From Diplolepis rosae (Eukaryota; Arthropoda; Insecta; Hymenoptera; Diplolepididae): DNA of 64,000 bases. Position 1 is the first letter of the stretch; the number at the start of each line of letters is the position of its first letter. Positions 22,163-34,777 of this stretch are shown here, one piece after another. The position numbers and the translations under genes are program-made. The notes beneath the pieces were generated by a model. That model was not told the origin of the DNA and made no database searches. It saw nothing but the letters and a program-made list of their open reading frames with translations. The stretch lies in contig JAPYXD010000695.1 in the NCBI GenBank assembly GCA_030998225.1, forward strand, positions 4,755,001 to 4,819,000, read 5' to 3'.

Positions 22163-23320
22163 TGTGACGATGGCCGATTTTGTCACAAGAGTGCGCTTTA
22201 AAATTAGCGGTAATATTTGAATTAAGACATTTTAATTGACATTGAAGACTTCCTTTACTAAGTAAAGGAAAGAAAAGTATAAAACAAAAGATTTAAATTA
22301 AAATAATTTAAGAAATATAGAATAGAGATAATCGAGATTGGCAAAACTAGAGACTAAGGAGCAATTCGACATGAAATAATATTATTCTATAATATGAATT
22401 TGAAGAATGGAGAATGAGAGTGATGAAATTTGATGGAATATAACGAACTTTGTTTAATAATTTGCAATATTTATAAATTGCTAGCGTAAGGCTTACTTTT
22501 ACGTCTTGATAGAATTTATAGTTGATTCTTCATATAAATAATGTTTAATATTAGTTATCAGAATAGTTCAATTTTGTTTAGTTTAAAACAGACCGAGGCG
22601 ACGGATTGTCGCGGTAGAAAACAGATAAGTAGTTGATAAAGACTTTTAAGATGTCAAGAGAGATTTTCTTTCACACGTCGTTAAATTTAACGATCTAAAT
22701 TTCTAACGAATTTTGTGTTTAGGAAACGTGACTTTAAGCTCATATGAAATCCCTCACACGTGCATTCAAAGAATTAGAAGTAGAGATTATGATTCAGAGA
22801 AAATGTTAAAAAGAAGTGATAAAAAATGCGTTTGATTGTCTTATAATATTCTAATTAATTAGTGGGGAAACGCAATAAGTGTGCGCAAGGGATTTTCGTC
22901 AGCGAAGCGCGAGAGGCTGCATCGACGAAGGACCAGAAATAATCTGACGTTTTTCGATCGGTAGATCCGCACTGGATCAGATTATTTTGTCGGTCTCTCT
23001 TTTCGTTTCAATTATTATTGTTTGGACTTAGAGTTTTTTGTAAAGTTTTTTATCTTTTCTAACATATTTTTTATTCATAATAAAAGCTTCATTAGTGTAA
23101 TCTTATAAATTACGTATTATTATTATTACCTTTTACGGATAATAAATTTCATTTTAAATTAACTAAAATAAGTTTATCCGTTTTAGATAACTCGGGCAAG
23201 GTGAGTTTCCACTCTTTAAAAGTGGTGAACCCATACTCAGGATAAAACAATTTAAATATTATTCAAAGTTAAATTTAAAAATTACCGACGTTTAGCGCCA
23301 AAACGTCTCGGCGCGTCACA
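22163..23320 (+). repeat. 3' LTR
   Basis: 1,158 bp, same length as the 5' LTR and nearly identical. It ends GGCGCGTCACA and is followed by target copy ACCA. Confidence 0.95.
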
Positions 23321-23324
23321 ACCA

Positions 23325-23344
23325 CCTGATCGCAGCGCCATCTC
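23325..23344 (-). repeat. outer part of the right P-element terminal repeat
   Basis: CCTGATCGCAGCGCCATCTC is the mirror of the left end. Its inner part (CAGACCA, 13369-13375) lies 9.9 kb to the left, because the Ty3/gypsy element landed inside the repeat and duplicated ACCA. Confidence 0.8.
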
Positions 23345-23748
23345 TTGAATTAATTTATAAGATCGTACTGACCGGACGTTAAAAGATCCTAAAAAGTGGG
23401 GGTGATGCACCGGCCTGATAGATACACTACGACAGTACCACATATTTCTTCTTTCTTTCTTTGTCTCTCCCAATTAAAAGCAGGGAGAAGTGTTAGTCTA
23501 GGTCAGGAGAGAATGCAATCTCTGGCAATCTCCTTGCTTTGACTGCTGAGAGGAGAGGGAGAGCTGAGAGTAAACGGTGGTAAACGGAGTAAGCGACGGT
23601 TGTATTGTTGATATTGCTGGTCGTTGCATGTCGTTACCCAACTGTGCTAAAAAGAGGATGAAATTTTAAATAAGTTTATCATAATTATTCCAAAAATAAT
23701 CAAATGATATTAATTCGACTGCCTGTATTGTAAAAATTTAACTTTTTT
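23345..23748 (+). promoter_or_regulatory. upstream region of PARL
   Basis: About 400 bp between the P-element end and the inferred PARL start codon. It has a pyrimidine tract (TTCTTTCTTTCTTTG near 23448) and GA-rich stretches near 23550. Promoter and 5' leader are presumed here, and the P-element sits immediately upstream. Confidence 0.4.
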
Positions 23749-26357
23749 ATGGCAACGAGAGCCCTGTTTCGTTTCAATGATGCTACGAACAAATGGTAAC
23801 ATTTTCATTTTTATAGGTTATGCCGCACATTGCATATCCCTTGAAATACGAGATTTAACACTGAAATGGTAAAAGTCCTATTTTGTGTAATTTTACCATT
23901 ACACAGATGGGTCCCAGCTGAAAAAATTCACATTTAATTTCACTTGAAAGTTTCAGGTGACGTTTTAGAACAATTCACGTGGAATTCCATATAGTTTTTT
24001 TGAGCTGGATCCCTCTGAGTCTTAAGGTATATATTGAACTTTTACATCATCGTGTAAAAGTGCAAGCTGTGTGTCGGTCATTTCACATTAAAAAGGTAAT
24101 ACTAACGTCACACAAATAGGACTTTTACCATTTCAGTACATCCACATTTCATGGATACTTTATATAAATTATTTTTTATAGTGTATACGTATAATTTTCT
24201 TCGAATTATCATTCATCCTTTCCTTGCAGTTTTCATAAAAATGTGCCATATAACAAGACCAATTCCCAGGTTTCAAATTTATTCAGACCTGTCAGAGGTT
24301 TTAGAAGACTTATTAGAGATGTGGAAGAAAAAAAACCGGTAGTGAATTTTACAAATGAAAATGGACCTATGCCTCTCAGGTTTTGGAAAATGCTGGGGAT
24401 AACTGTAGCAGTAATTTAATTATTAAACCATATCATCATTTTAAAATAGTCTTGACTTTAAGTAAATTTTTATCCAATTTTTAATTGTATATTTCAGTTT
24501 AGTGGAACTTCCATAGTAGGCGCAACAATTTGGAATTATGAGAGAATACGAAGTAGGACCTACAATTTAATACACCAATATCACAAGAATTTAGGCCGAG
24601 TTAGTACCTAAAATTTTTTTAGCTTGTTTTCCTTCATGACTTCCCACAATTTTTATAAATGTTGCTATTATTTAGAAAAAAGGTTTATTAGGAGGCCATG
24701 TAGAAGCTTGGTGGAATGGGCTGACTCTTGGAGAGAGAACATTCGTACCCATATGTCTTCTGAATATTTTTGTTTTCATTGGATGGAGGATACCAGCTTT
24801 CAGTAATGTCATGAATCGGTATTTCACGACTAATCCATGCTCTAGTAAGTCTAAAATAGAATTTGTTGATGGCTATATTAGGTAAAGACAGTATTTTTCA
24901 GTAAATTCTATTGTTCTCTTTTTTGGTGATCCTGAATTCTCTACATGATAATAAGTAGTTTATAATCAGAGTGTCTATTGAAAATATTTAACGAAATTCA
25001 TTGAGATGAATAGAACGTAATTTTACATTTTTCTTTGAGCATTGTCAAAACGTTTCCATCGATTGATTTAATAAATATAAAACTAAGATAGAGATTTTAC
25101 ATAGCAAAAATCCGAATTTATTATTGTAATAATATGACACATATGGACAGATAATGATAATTATCGAACTCTCGTCTAGCCTAATTTTTAAAAGAACTCA
25201 ATCTCAGTTATTTAAAGATATTTAACAATTTAAAAATTAAACCTTTATTTTTATTGTTGATTTAAATGTGTCTTATTATTTATGAACTGGATTTTAAAGA
25301 CTTATTGAATTTTATGATTTTTCCTTGTTTTTGCGACACCAATTTTTCTGATTTTCAAAATTTCCTAAAGGGTGGACACCCTAATGATTAGAATGCGATT
25401 TTTATTCGGAAGAAAACTTTCATTTTATACACAAACTGAATTATTTTAATTTTTTTTATATTTAAAATTAATATGGAGAAACTAACGATGTTCCAGATTA
25501 TTAGGAATACTACAAATAATCCAAGAACATGATTATGTACAGGTATTTTTATTTGATTGAAGGTGTTGTAGGACTTCCAATGCTTCTGTCGGTTTTTTCA
25601 CATCATTCTTCTTGGCATCTTGCTGCAAATATGTACGTTTTGCACACTTTCTGTACTCCTGCAGTTCAGATTCTTGGACCTGAGCAATTTATAGCCATGT
25701 ATTTGATGAGTGGTGTCGTGGGAAATTTTACTAGTCATGTGTACAAAGTATGTACTGTGCAACAAAGAAGTAGTTTGGGTGCTGTAAGTATAGATTCACT
25801 TAAAGCGGAAAATAAAAAGGATAAAAAAAGTAAAAAAAATATGTTTTAACAGTCAGGTGCCATTATGGGCGTTCTTGGGTTCACCTGTACCGATTTTCCT
25901 GCAGCAAGGCTTTCTCTTATCTTCTTACCAATGTTCGTATTCACAGCATCTCAGGTACTTTTCTATTTCTAATGTATATTTATTAACCGTAACTTATTTT
26001 CTGTAAGGAGAGATATGTCATTTAGAATTTTGTATAAGAACATAGAATCATGATTATTTTTTAGTTATATAGGAATTAATTTGCTTTAGGCACTGAAAGC
26101 TGTAATTACGTTGGACTTAGCAGGTGCTATTTTGCGATGGAAATTGTTTGATCACGCTGCCCATCTCGGAGGCATTTTTACTGGAATGTAAGGATAAGGT
26201 TCAGTAAAATTTAATCGGAATTATTTTCGAAGTATTTATGGATAATCAAAACTATTGCAGATTTTGGGAGAAGTGGGGTAGAGAAAACATTTGGCACAAG
26301 CGCAAACCTTTGGTGACGTACTGGCATAAACTTCGAGGACCTTTAAAATCAACCTGA
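23749..26357 (+). CDS. PARL: PARL, mitochondrial rhomboid protease
   Basis: Intramembrane serine protease of the mitochondrial inner membrane (Drosophila rhomboid-7 orthologue; substrates in animals include PINK1). Eight inferred exons: 23749-23795, 24230-24410, 24498-24599, 24676-24844, 25563-25783, 25853-25954, 26090-26187, 26261-26357. All borders are GT/AG and phases fit, giving 338 aa. The N-terminus is basic and presequence-like. Family signatures: FSGTSIVGATIWNYE, the membrane segment SWHLAANMYVLH, the catalytic serine in GA-SGA split between exons 5 and 6, and the catalytic histidine region HAAHLGG. An AATAAA lies at 26547-26552. Intron 1 contains a MITE. It is convergent with ESD. 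The least certain border is the start of exon 5. Confidence 0.92.
23861..24136. mobile_element. MITE in PARL intron 1
   Basis: CTGAAATGGTAAAAGTCCTA at the left is matched by TAGGACTTTTACCATTTCAG at the right. Length is 276 bp, non-coding. The next bases are also partly mirrored (TTTGTGT / ACACAAA). Confidence 0.75.
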
Positions 26358-26700
26358 AAGTCCATTTCTACTATTTCATGGAAATTTAATGATACCTCAA
26401 CATTTACGATGGTGTGAGGAATAATCCGATCAAAGACTTAGAGCAAGTAAATCTAACTTTTTTTATTTTCAATTCTTATCGTTTTGGTCATACTCTGTAT
26501 GTATGTAGAGCATGAAAAGGATTACATGACTATTTCAATAATCTGAAATAAATCGGTATCTATTTTACGCAAAAACCGTATTTGTATGGTTTTGAGAGCT
26601 TGGCGGTTTAAAATGATTGCCAGAAATGAACAAGAATTCTGTTTTAAGAAAAAGTCTTAAAAAATACAATAGTATAAAATTACAAAATGTCACTATTAAG

Positions 26701-27000
26701 TCAAAATTCGTGAGATCAGTACAAAAAAATTTTTGGTCCTCAAATTTTTATGAGAAGTTGAGAAATTATGGCTTCTGACTGCATTAATATCCCCACGAAA
26801 TATAAGCCTATAATTTTTAGTTTTTCGAATGTTATAAACAAATGAAAATTTTAAAGGGGATTGAAGGCTGTTCGTATAATTTTGATTAAAAATTATTTGT
26901 TAATTATTTTTTAACAAATTTGTTATAAATAATTGATTTTTAACAATGTTCTACGTCTGCCAAAAATCGGGAAAAATTTCGAATAATGAATTAATTAATA

Positions 27001-27040
<40 letters not shown>

Positions 27041-27757
27041 CTTTTGGACAAAAAAATGGAAATGCCATTCATATTATTCGAATCATAAATTTTCAAATAA
27101 CGATATTTTATGAATCACGAAGGACTGCCCACTGTTATTTGGAAGAACAAACAACTTTTATATTGTGGGAAAAAACCATGTTATTGATAAATTGAAATAA
27201 AAAACATCATAATAATGGCTAATGAGTTTATTGTTCATGAATCATCGTTATTAGAAAATAATTGATCCCAATATAATATATTGACGCAGTTGTTTATTTT
27301 TTCAAATAACAGTGGAAAAGGCTGTTATACTAATAAATTGAAAAAACATAATTCTCAACGGCATCCGATTTCTGAGCGTTTCATTATTATCTGACATTTT
27401 CTCTAGATTTGTGGCAGGCGTAGAACATTGTTAAAAGTCAATTGTTTATAAAAAAAATAGTTGAAAAATAATTAACGAATGATTTCCATCGAATCTTGAT
27501 AAAAATTATACAAACAGCATTTAATCCTGTTCAAAATGATAGCAGTATGGTCTAAATCGGTGCATTTGTTTAAAAGCAATGAACTATTGTTTAAAAAGTG
27601 ACCAAAATTTTCATTCGTTTATAACTTTTGAAAAAATAAAAATTATGGGCTTATATTTTTCATAGAAATTAGTGTAGTCACGAGCCATAATTTCTCAAAT
27701 TCTTATGAAAATTTGAGGACCAAAAATTTTTTCGTACTGATGTCACGAATTCTGATT
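26701..27757. repeat. 1-kb inverted repeat between PARL and ESD
   Basis: The left arm (26701-26965, with TTTTTGGTCCTCAAATTTT) is mirrored by the right arm (about 27410-27757, with AAAATTTGAGGACCAAAAA). Inner blocks ACAATGTTCTACG / CGTAGAACATTGT also pair. The right arm has an extra segment of about 100 bp. A TAA microsatellite lies in the centre. It is probably a foldback transposon. It lies in the gap where the two convergent genes end. Confidence 0.65.
26997..27039. repeat. (TAA)n microsatellite
   Basis: About 14 TAA units in the centre of the inverted repeat. Confidence 0.9.
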
Positions 27758-27825
27758 CTATTTTCTTATTTATCACTTGATTTGACTTCAGTTTGTCGTC
27801 TTGAATACTTTCGCATTTATCTTTT

Positions 27826-29002
27826 TTAACTCTTTAGATATTTTGCATGATGCTGGATGTGTTCTTCGATAAAGGTGGAAATGAAAAAATAACTGTGGTC
27901 GTAGCCTTCATGCATTCTAAGCACTAAAGGCATTCTGGCATCCTTTGCTGCGGTTAATAAATTTTCAGGCAACAATTCTTTGGTCAGGAAAGTGTCTTCT
28001 CTACCCTGTAAAAAATGAATGCTTTTCATGGAAATCATTTAAAAATACTTTACATTCGTTTAATTTAAAATAGTAAATGTTGCACCTGATCAATTAGAAT
28101 GTCTAAGGGTGGTCCATTGTAATTTTTTATGAGCTCAGTGGAGTCCCAGTCCTTCCATTGACCTATATTTTCGCCCAAATAACCAGAGAAGGCTTTTTGC
28201 CCCCAAGCACAACTTATTGGGTTACAAATAGGAGCAAATGCTGATACTGCCTTGTACTGTCCCGGATTTTTTAAGCAGCAAATTAAAGCACCATGACCTC
28301 CCATGCTGGAAGTATATTATATTAAGAAAAGCTCTGCATTTCAGATTATAATCATTATTCAGCAAATATTATTTTTACTTTAAAAATTTACCTGTGTCCC
28401 ATAATGGACTGCTTATCAGGAATAGTTGGGAATTTTTCGTTTATCAAAGCCGGGAGTTCTTTGGTTACGTAACTGTACATCCTATAATTATTTTTCCATG
28501 GTTCAGCAGTCGCATCAACGTAAAAACCAGCACCGGTACCAAAATCCCAGGATGTGTCCTCGCCTGGAATATTAAGTCCTCGAGGACTTGTGTCAGGTGC
28601 GACGATAATAACTCCATGTTCAGCTGCATATTTTTGAACTCCAGCTTTTTGTATGAAATTTGCCTCATTACAGGTCAATCCTGAGAGCCAGTAAATTACA
28701 GGTATCTGCTCACTTTCCGATTGTGGTGGCAAATATATGCCGAAGTTCATCTTGCATTTTAACTCGGTGCTGAAAAAATGTTCATCGGTTCTTGAAAGAA
28801 TTTATCATAAATGGGAAATGTTTAAATTGTGTGCATAAAATATTGTAATTAAGAGTGAACTTCAAAATTATAAATAACTTAAAAATTTCTTGGAAATAAT
28901 TAAATAACGATAAAGATACAAAAATAAATACCTTTCGTGAGAGTAGACCTTTTGCCATCCACCGAAGCACTTGTTGTTAGACACTAAAGTAATTTCAGCC
29001 AT
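27826..29002 (-). CDS. ESD: S-formylglutathione hydrolase (esterase D)
   Basis: Cytosolic serine hydrolase that cleaves S-formylglutathione to formate and glutathione, completing formaldehyde detoxification after ADH3/ADH5. Four minus-strand exons: 29002-28932, 28769-28392, 28305-28086, 28005-27826, phases consistent, 282 aa, the same length I recall for the human enzyme. The start context is [15 protein letters not shown]. Family blocks: [48 protein letters not shown]. The nucleophile Ser lies in G-H-S-M-G-G-H-G-A, where an intron splits the serine codon itself. Asp lies in LDILIDQG and His in [10 protein letters not shown]. It is divergent from ABHD11, with a shared upstream region of about 0.8 kb. 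Confidence 0.95.
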
Positions 29003-29809
29003 CTGAAAATTATCAAAAAACATTGTTAACAATAAAAAACAGTTTTTAGTCTCGGAGGAAACGTTATGAAACAAGAATCTGAAGTACATAACTGCACTAT
29101 GACCAGTTTGGAGAAAGATAATTTGTAAGCAAGGTCAAATGATAGAAAAGAATAATAGTGAGGTTATATGCCACTTCCTTTATCAAGTAATTCCATGATT
29201 AGAGGATAATGAATGTGTTTCATTATCAATAATTTTATTTATCATATCTATGATATAAATTTCTGTTACCTTGGCAATCCGAATTATAGCGTGTAATCCC
29301 TTTAATTCTTTTAAGTGACAATTTTTTTTTATTATACCGGATGGCACACGAGACCACGCACACGCAGTCCCCAACTTTTGGAGTCTACGGAACATAAGCA
29401 AAAGCAGATTTTATTATGGCGCTTTCATTTAAATTTATTCAAAGATGAAATTAAGTCATCACGTCATAGTTATATATTATTTTTGAAAATAATTTTATCA
29501 TGCTTCACGTCAATGTCATATATTTTGAGATATTTGAAAAACGTTTCTCTCTTTTTTTTTCAACCACCACACCAACGCAAGCTAGAAAATTTAAGAAAAA
29601 TATGATTTGGGTCACGAATCAGGAGAATACCACGTAACAAACATAACCTCAAAAAATTTGGTTTGCAACCTTTGCAATGTAACTCTGAATCACTCTGAAT
29701 GTTAAAATTTTCATTCACAATCTTAGAAAATTCGATGGCAAATAACGTGTAAGAAGAAATTTGTGCATTGAGTGCACAGCAAAATTTTTGAAGTTTTCAT
29801 CACAAAAAA
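29003..29809. promoter_or_regulatory. divergent intergenic region between ESD and ABHD11
   Basis: 807 bp separate the two start codons and must carry both promoters and leaders. I see no other gene. Short frames here lack family features. No individual core-promoter element can be named safely. Confidence 0.4.
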
Positions 29810-32652
29810 ATGATTTTGGGAAGTTTTCGGCACATTTCAACTAAAAGTCTTCAGAGACCAGGTTCATTTATTACATCGAGCAAATATCTAAAGTATAGGA
29901 ATTTCGTCTCTATTTCACTGCAGTAAGTATTTAGTTTCGTGAAATAATCTCTTATCATTCTATAACAAATAATTGCGATGATTTTTAGCAACTCGAAACC
30001 TGTTAAATTAGCTTTCATCTCTTATGAATCAATGAAAGATGTTACACAAACGTCTACTTTATTTCCCATTATAATAATGCATGGTCTGCTGGGATCAAAA
30101 AATAACTGGAATTCTTTATCGAAAACGATTCATAAAGAAACAGGGCGCAAGGTATTATCTTTTGAAAACTATATTCTTTTTCTTGATGATATCAACTTTT
30201 CCTAGTTGCACGTTTTTATTCTAGCTTGGGATCTCAATTTTCATATTTTTGAAGTCTCATATTTATAGTATAACTTGAAAATTAATTAATGACATAAGTT
30301 TAGAAATTATATTTTTATGTCATAATTCTAGGGATCAGGTTTTCCTACAAATTTTAACGTTTTATGTTTTAAAAAAATTATTCTTCACCTTTGCGAATTT
30401 ATTTATTTTGAAAGTTAGTAAATAATAAAAATATTTAAAGTATAATTAATCGCATAGGTGATAACCGTAGATGCGAGAAATCATGGAGACTCGCCTCACT
30501 CTCCTGATATGTCCTATCAACATATGTCTGAAGATATAGTCCACCTAATAAAAGATCTGAACGTGGAAAAAGTAGTTTTAATTGGCCATAGCATGGGAGG
30601 TAGCACAATGATGTACACGGCCTTAAACTTCCCAGAATTGATTGAGAAGTTAATTGTGGTTGACATATCTCCTGTAAGAGTTAGTCCCAGTCTCACAGAA
30701 ATGATAAAACTCTTCCAAGCTATGAAAACTGTAATTCTTGATGGAATACCAACTTTGTCCAAAGCTCGAAAAATGGCAGACGAACAACTGTCGCTTACCA
30801 TTCAATCCGAAAGAATTAGACAGGTAGAATATTTTAAAAATAGTTTTAGAAATTCAAAAAGTTATCTATCGTCTAGAGGGATTTTTCTAATATAATGTTT
30901 CTACCAAAATAATCCCATGTATTAATAGATGAATATTGCTTTTTTTAATAACAATTACTGTAGATCGAAGTTTTAAAATTTCTTTTCCAAATTTTAATTA
31001 GTAGGTGCTCATTTTGTATATTCACGTGTCATATAAATTTCTCAAATTTGAATTAATGACAAAAAGTTTTAGTTATTTGAATGAAACACAATACTGCGTA
31101 AGTTTTTTATCTTGAAACATCGAAATATCTCAAGAAATTCATGTCGTACGAAAAAAATTTTTTTAAAAAATAAGAATCCATTCTAAAAATTTTCTATTCG
31201 ATTTTATTAATTAATTAAGCACTTTCACACTGGTGATATTGCTTTTATTGAGAATGCATAGGAAGGGATTTTATTTTTTTATTTCTACAAAAAGGAGCAT
31301 TTTTGGAAAAAGTGTTACTGGTGAAAATATTTTGTATTATGTGAAAAAAATTGAACTGAATGATAAAATTATTGGTACAAAAAAAGTTTAGGTAAAATAT
31401 TAGGAAAAAGGAAAAAAAGATTTCAAATTCTTTAATTTTTAGAATCATTTATTTTATTAGTATATAACAAATTAAGTAATAAATGTCTTTCCCTGTGAGG
31501 TAAAAAAAAGTATAATAATCGATATAATTGTTCTATTTTTATCGATATTGAAAAAACAAGATCGATAAATAAGATCGATCTTTAATTATTTTCATGTTAT
31601 TGTGTAGATTTTAATTAAGATTAATATGATAAATACTGATATGCATACAGTTTTGAATTTTTTGATATCGCGACCCCTTTTTAAATTGTATTATTTCCAT
31701 ATTAAAAAAAAATCCTTGTGACCCGGAAGTTATGATCTCAAAAAATGTAAAAAAAAGTTTTAAAATTTTGTTTTATATATTTTCATGGGCTGAGTTATGA
31801 TCACAGTTCGAGGCGGCGTTTAAAAAATCATTCTCTACTACAAACAGGTACTATATTTATCAACATTCCCATTTCTTTTTAAATTAATTATTATCTTTAT
31901 ATTTAGGGCCTTTTAAGTCTACAATCGGTTATAACAATACACTATTTTTCAAATTTCTGGGGCTAAAACGAATCATTTAGTTTTAAAACAAAAATATACG
32001 TCGATCATCAGTAATTGTTACTGAAAAGAAGGATTTTTTTTTTGTCTTTTCATAGAAAAGTAACTATCAGAATTCATATTGAATATTATTAACGTTTCAT
32101 GAAATTGCAATAAATCATGTTTTTAAGCTACCTAGTCCTTATACCAACACTTAATATTTTTTTTTTGGACGGAAAAACTTCCTTAAAACTCAAAGTTATT
32201 GATGTTTTCTTCTATTTATAAACTTGGTTTTTCATATTTCCTCTTTATTTTAAGAGTAACATTTTCACTTAGGTAATTAGAAAGTTCTAGGATCACCAAC
32301 TATTTGCCAAGAGTTAAAAAGATTCTATTTAGCAAAATGTTTTCAGTTTTTGTTAATGAACCTAGTGGAGACGGAGAGAGGAATATATAAATGGCGAGTG
32401 AATTTACCAGTACTTGAGCAGAACTTTTCCACAAATATTGCTTTTTTTCCACGGACAGAGAACAAAGTATTTAACGGGCCAACATTATTTTTAGGAGGCG
32501 AAGAAAGTGATTACATAAAGAACGAAGACCACGAAAAGATATTAGAGTTATTCCCAACTGCAGAATTTCGATATATATCCGAAGCAGGCCATTGGCTTCA
32601 TGCTGATAAGCCCGAAGAATTTTTACGTAACGTTATTTCTTTTATCAAATGA
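29810..32652 (+). CDS. ABHD11: ABHD11-like alpha/beta hydrolase
   Basis: Mitochondrial alpha/beta-hydrolase; in mammals ABHD11 protects lipoylated 2-oxoglutarate dehydrogenase. Exons: 29810-29922, 29989-30151, 30458-30823, 32347-32652, phases consistent, 315 aa. The first 38 residues are Ser/Arg/Lys-rich without acids, consistent with a mitochondrial presequence. Family blocks: MHGLLGSKNNW (oxyanion region), VDARNHGDSPHSPDMSY, nucleophile elbow GHSMGG, VDISPV, ARKMADEQL, and the catalytic histidine in AGHWLHADKP. Intron 3 is long (about 1.5 kb), AT-rich, with no element I recognise. AATAAA at 32779-32784 is a plausible polyadenylation signal. It is convergent with UNC119. Confidence 0.93.
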
Positions 32653-33251
32653 CAATAATGAAAGTTAAATTTTATTTCTTAATTCCTGTCAAAGCAGGCT
32701 TTGTAAATTCTAGTAAAAAATTTAATTAGTTTTGAATATTACGTAGCAAATTGTAAAATATAGCTATAAAAACTGAAAAATAAAGTAAACTAAGTTTAAT
32801 TATCAATTATCAATTTAAATTTTCATTTTTAGAAAAATAGAATACAAATTGTTTCAAGTGCTTAAAATTTTATTACCCAAGTGAGTTAACAATTTTATTA
32901 TCAACAATGGTGTACATTTGGTGCACTTTTTTTAAAAATAACATATTTAATTAATAGAATGTGAAAATTTCATAACATCCTAATGCTTATGATATCTAAC
33001 CATATCAATTAAATTACTGTGATTGTGTAACATAAATTTTGTACAATTATTATCACATATACGTGTGTGGTTTAATAAAAGTTCATTCAATCTCAAACAA
33101 TAAATATCAAAATAGTTGATGATCAAAGCTGTTCTTCGATCGAAAGAATCTTATACACATGGACAAAGCAGAAAAGATGACATATTTGAGATGTAAATAA
33201 TATAATATTTTAATTTTGTAAAAGTAGGAAAAATTTTAAATATCAATTCAT
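32653..33251. other. gap between convergent ABHD11 and UNC119
   Basis: 3' ends of the two genes. Apart from the ABHD11 AATAAA signal nothing is recognised. Confidence 0.5.
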
Positions 33252-34777
33252 TTAGTCTATTTTTTCAATTCCACCATTGTAGGCGTAATCTGCTTTATTG
33301 TGCATCACTAATTGGTCGTCTATGAAGTAAAATGAGTCTGATCTCGTTTCAAAGGGATTGGCGATCATTTCGGCAACTGTAGGAAATATATTGAGTTGAA
33401 TAAATAATAGCGTAAAATCATACAAAACTTTATTTTATTTGTATTTGAATTGCTCAATAAATGTTCAAAATATTTAAAAACATACCTAGATCCGCAGGAA
33501 GTGCTGGAAACTCATAGATATGTTCGCAGGTATTTTTGCTGTTGGGTATACAAAAACCAAATTCAAAGTCAAAAGTTTTTAGCAGTCTGTCACGGAAAAA
33601 GTGACGTTCTATCATTCTTAAATTATTAACTGGTCGATCTCCAACTAAAAACTCAACTGTAGCACCTACTGTTTTTAATTTGAGAAACTGAGGTGTGAAT
33701 TGATATCGAACAAATCTTCCAGCATTCGGATCTAAACGACCAGCTTCATCGTATTGTGGTTCTTTGGGAGGCATTTCGCATTCTGTTTAAATTTAAAATA
33801 AATATTTATTATCTATGATTTACATATTTATGAAATTATTCCTGGAGCAACTTACCACTAATTTGAGGCTTCGCAATTTCGAATAGTATTGTTCCCGTTT
33901 CAAGATCTCGAATTTTAAATCGAGTAAAGTCTATTTCGTAAGTATTTGACTCCGGCATACATAAATATTCTGAAATAATACATATGTGTTATAAATTATT
34001 AGTCTTTAGATTGGAAAAATATTTTATGTACAAAATTCCTGAATATAAGGGTTTTTGAATTATTTCGTTTTTTGAAGAAAATTTCTGCATTTGTTCTAAT
34101 CTTCAAATCTTTTCGGACATATTTAGTGAAACCCTCGTTATTTGCATGATATTCAAATTTTGATTGTAAGAACCTGAATTCAAAATCTCTTTCAAAACTT
34201 TTTTTCATTAAATACTTTGAGATAAAAAATAGTATATATTTATTATGAGTTTTGGACTAAATTTGTATCTGATCACAATTAAAAATTAATACTTTCAAAG
34301 GGCTTAAACAAATTAATTATAGGAGTTTTTATTTTAACATTTTCATGCATTCAGTAAACAAAAAACTTAAAAACGTCGCGATGCGAATCGTGTATTTTTA
34401 GATTTCAGACTGGTAATTTTTAAATTATCAAGGCTTTTAGAAAACTTAATTAACAAGCTTTATTACAAGATTTACGAGCTTTAAAGAAACTTATTACATA
34501 TGCGTAAAGAATTTGATCATAATTTTGGGTTCCGAAGATATTCAAATACTTTTGAAATTATATACTGATCAATAAAAGCAATAAGTAAAGATGAATATAG
34601 AAAATATTACGGACCGGTATTAGGCAATTCAATTAACTTACTATCAGTAATAGTTGGCAGTCGAAGAACCATCTCAGGTGTGATATAATTTGTATCAATA
34701 TTTTCATTGGCATTGTTCTTGTTCTCGCATGTATTAAGTGATTCATTATCATTATTCATTTCTCTTACGATACTCAT
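33252..34777 (-). CDS. UNC119: UNC119-like lipid-binding chaperone
   Basis: Binds the N-myristoylated tail of client proteins (transducin alpha, ciliary cargo, Src-type kinases) and moves them between membranes. Four minus-strand exons: 34777-34642, 33969-33856, 33782-33486, 33376-33252, phases consistent, 223 aa (human UNC119 is about 240). The N-terminus is Asn/Glu-rich and disordered. Then [13 protein letters not shown], the beta-sandwich segments [69 protein letters not shown], and the end [19 protein letters not shown]. These match the GMP-PDE-delta/UNC119 fold throughout. The start was taken at MSIVREMNN. An upstream open extension has no family support. Confidence 0.94.

Larger units (their letters stand above)
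13376..23320 (+). mobile_element. complete Ty3/gypsy LTR retrotransposon, 9,945 bp
   Basis: Two 1,158-bp LTRs starting TGTG(A/G)CGATGG and ending CGGCGCGTCACA enclose a primer-binding site, gag, pol and a polypurine tract. The target duplication is ACCA on both sides (13372-13375 and 23321-23324). Both open frames are uninterrupted. By eye the LTRs differ at about eight positions (about 0.7%), indicating a recent insertion. There is no env-like frame after pol. Protease-RT-RNase H-integrase order places it in Ty3/gypsy rather than copia. Confidence 0.95.
5783..23344 (-). mobile_element. P-element-like transposon, about 7.6 kb, split by a Ty3/gypsy insertion
   Basis: The two ends are inverted copies. 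Reading inward, AGATGGCGCT and GATCAGGTGGTCTG appear at both, separated by two bases that differ (CT left, GC right). The GGTGGTC core sits at the same offset from the end as in the known 31-bp Drosophila P-element terminal repeat. Taking out the 9,945-bp LTR element and one 4-bp target copy leaves 7,613 bp. The inside carries a THAP transposase gene on the minus strand. Flanking 8-mers TTAAAAGA (5775-5782) and TTGAATTA (23345-23352) agree at only 5 of 8 bases, so the 8-bp duplication expected for P is weak or decayed. The element is not mobile as it stands. Confidence 0.85.
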
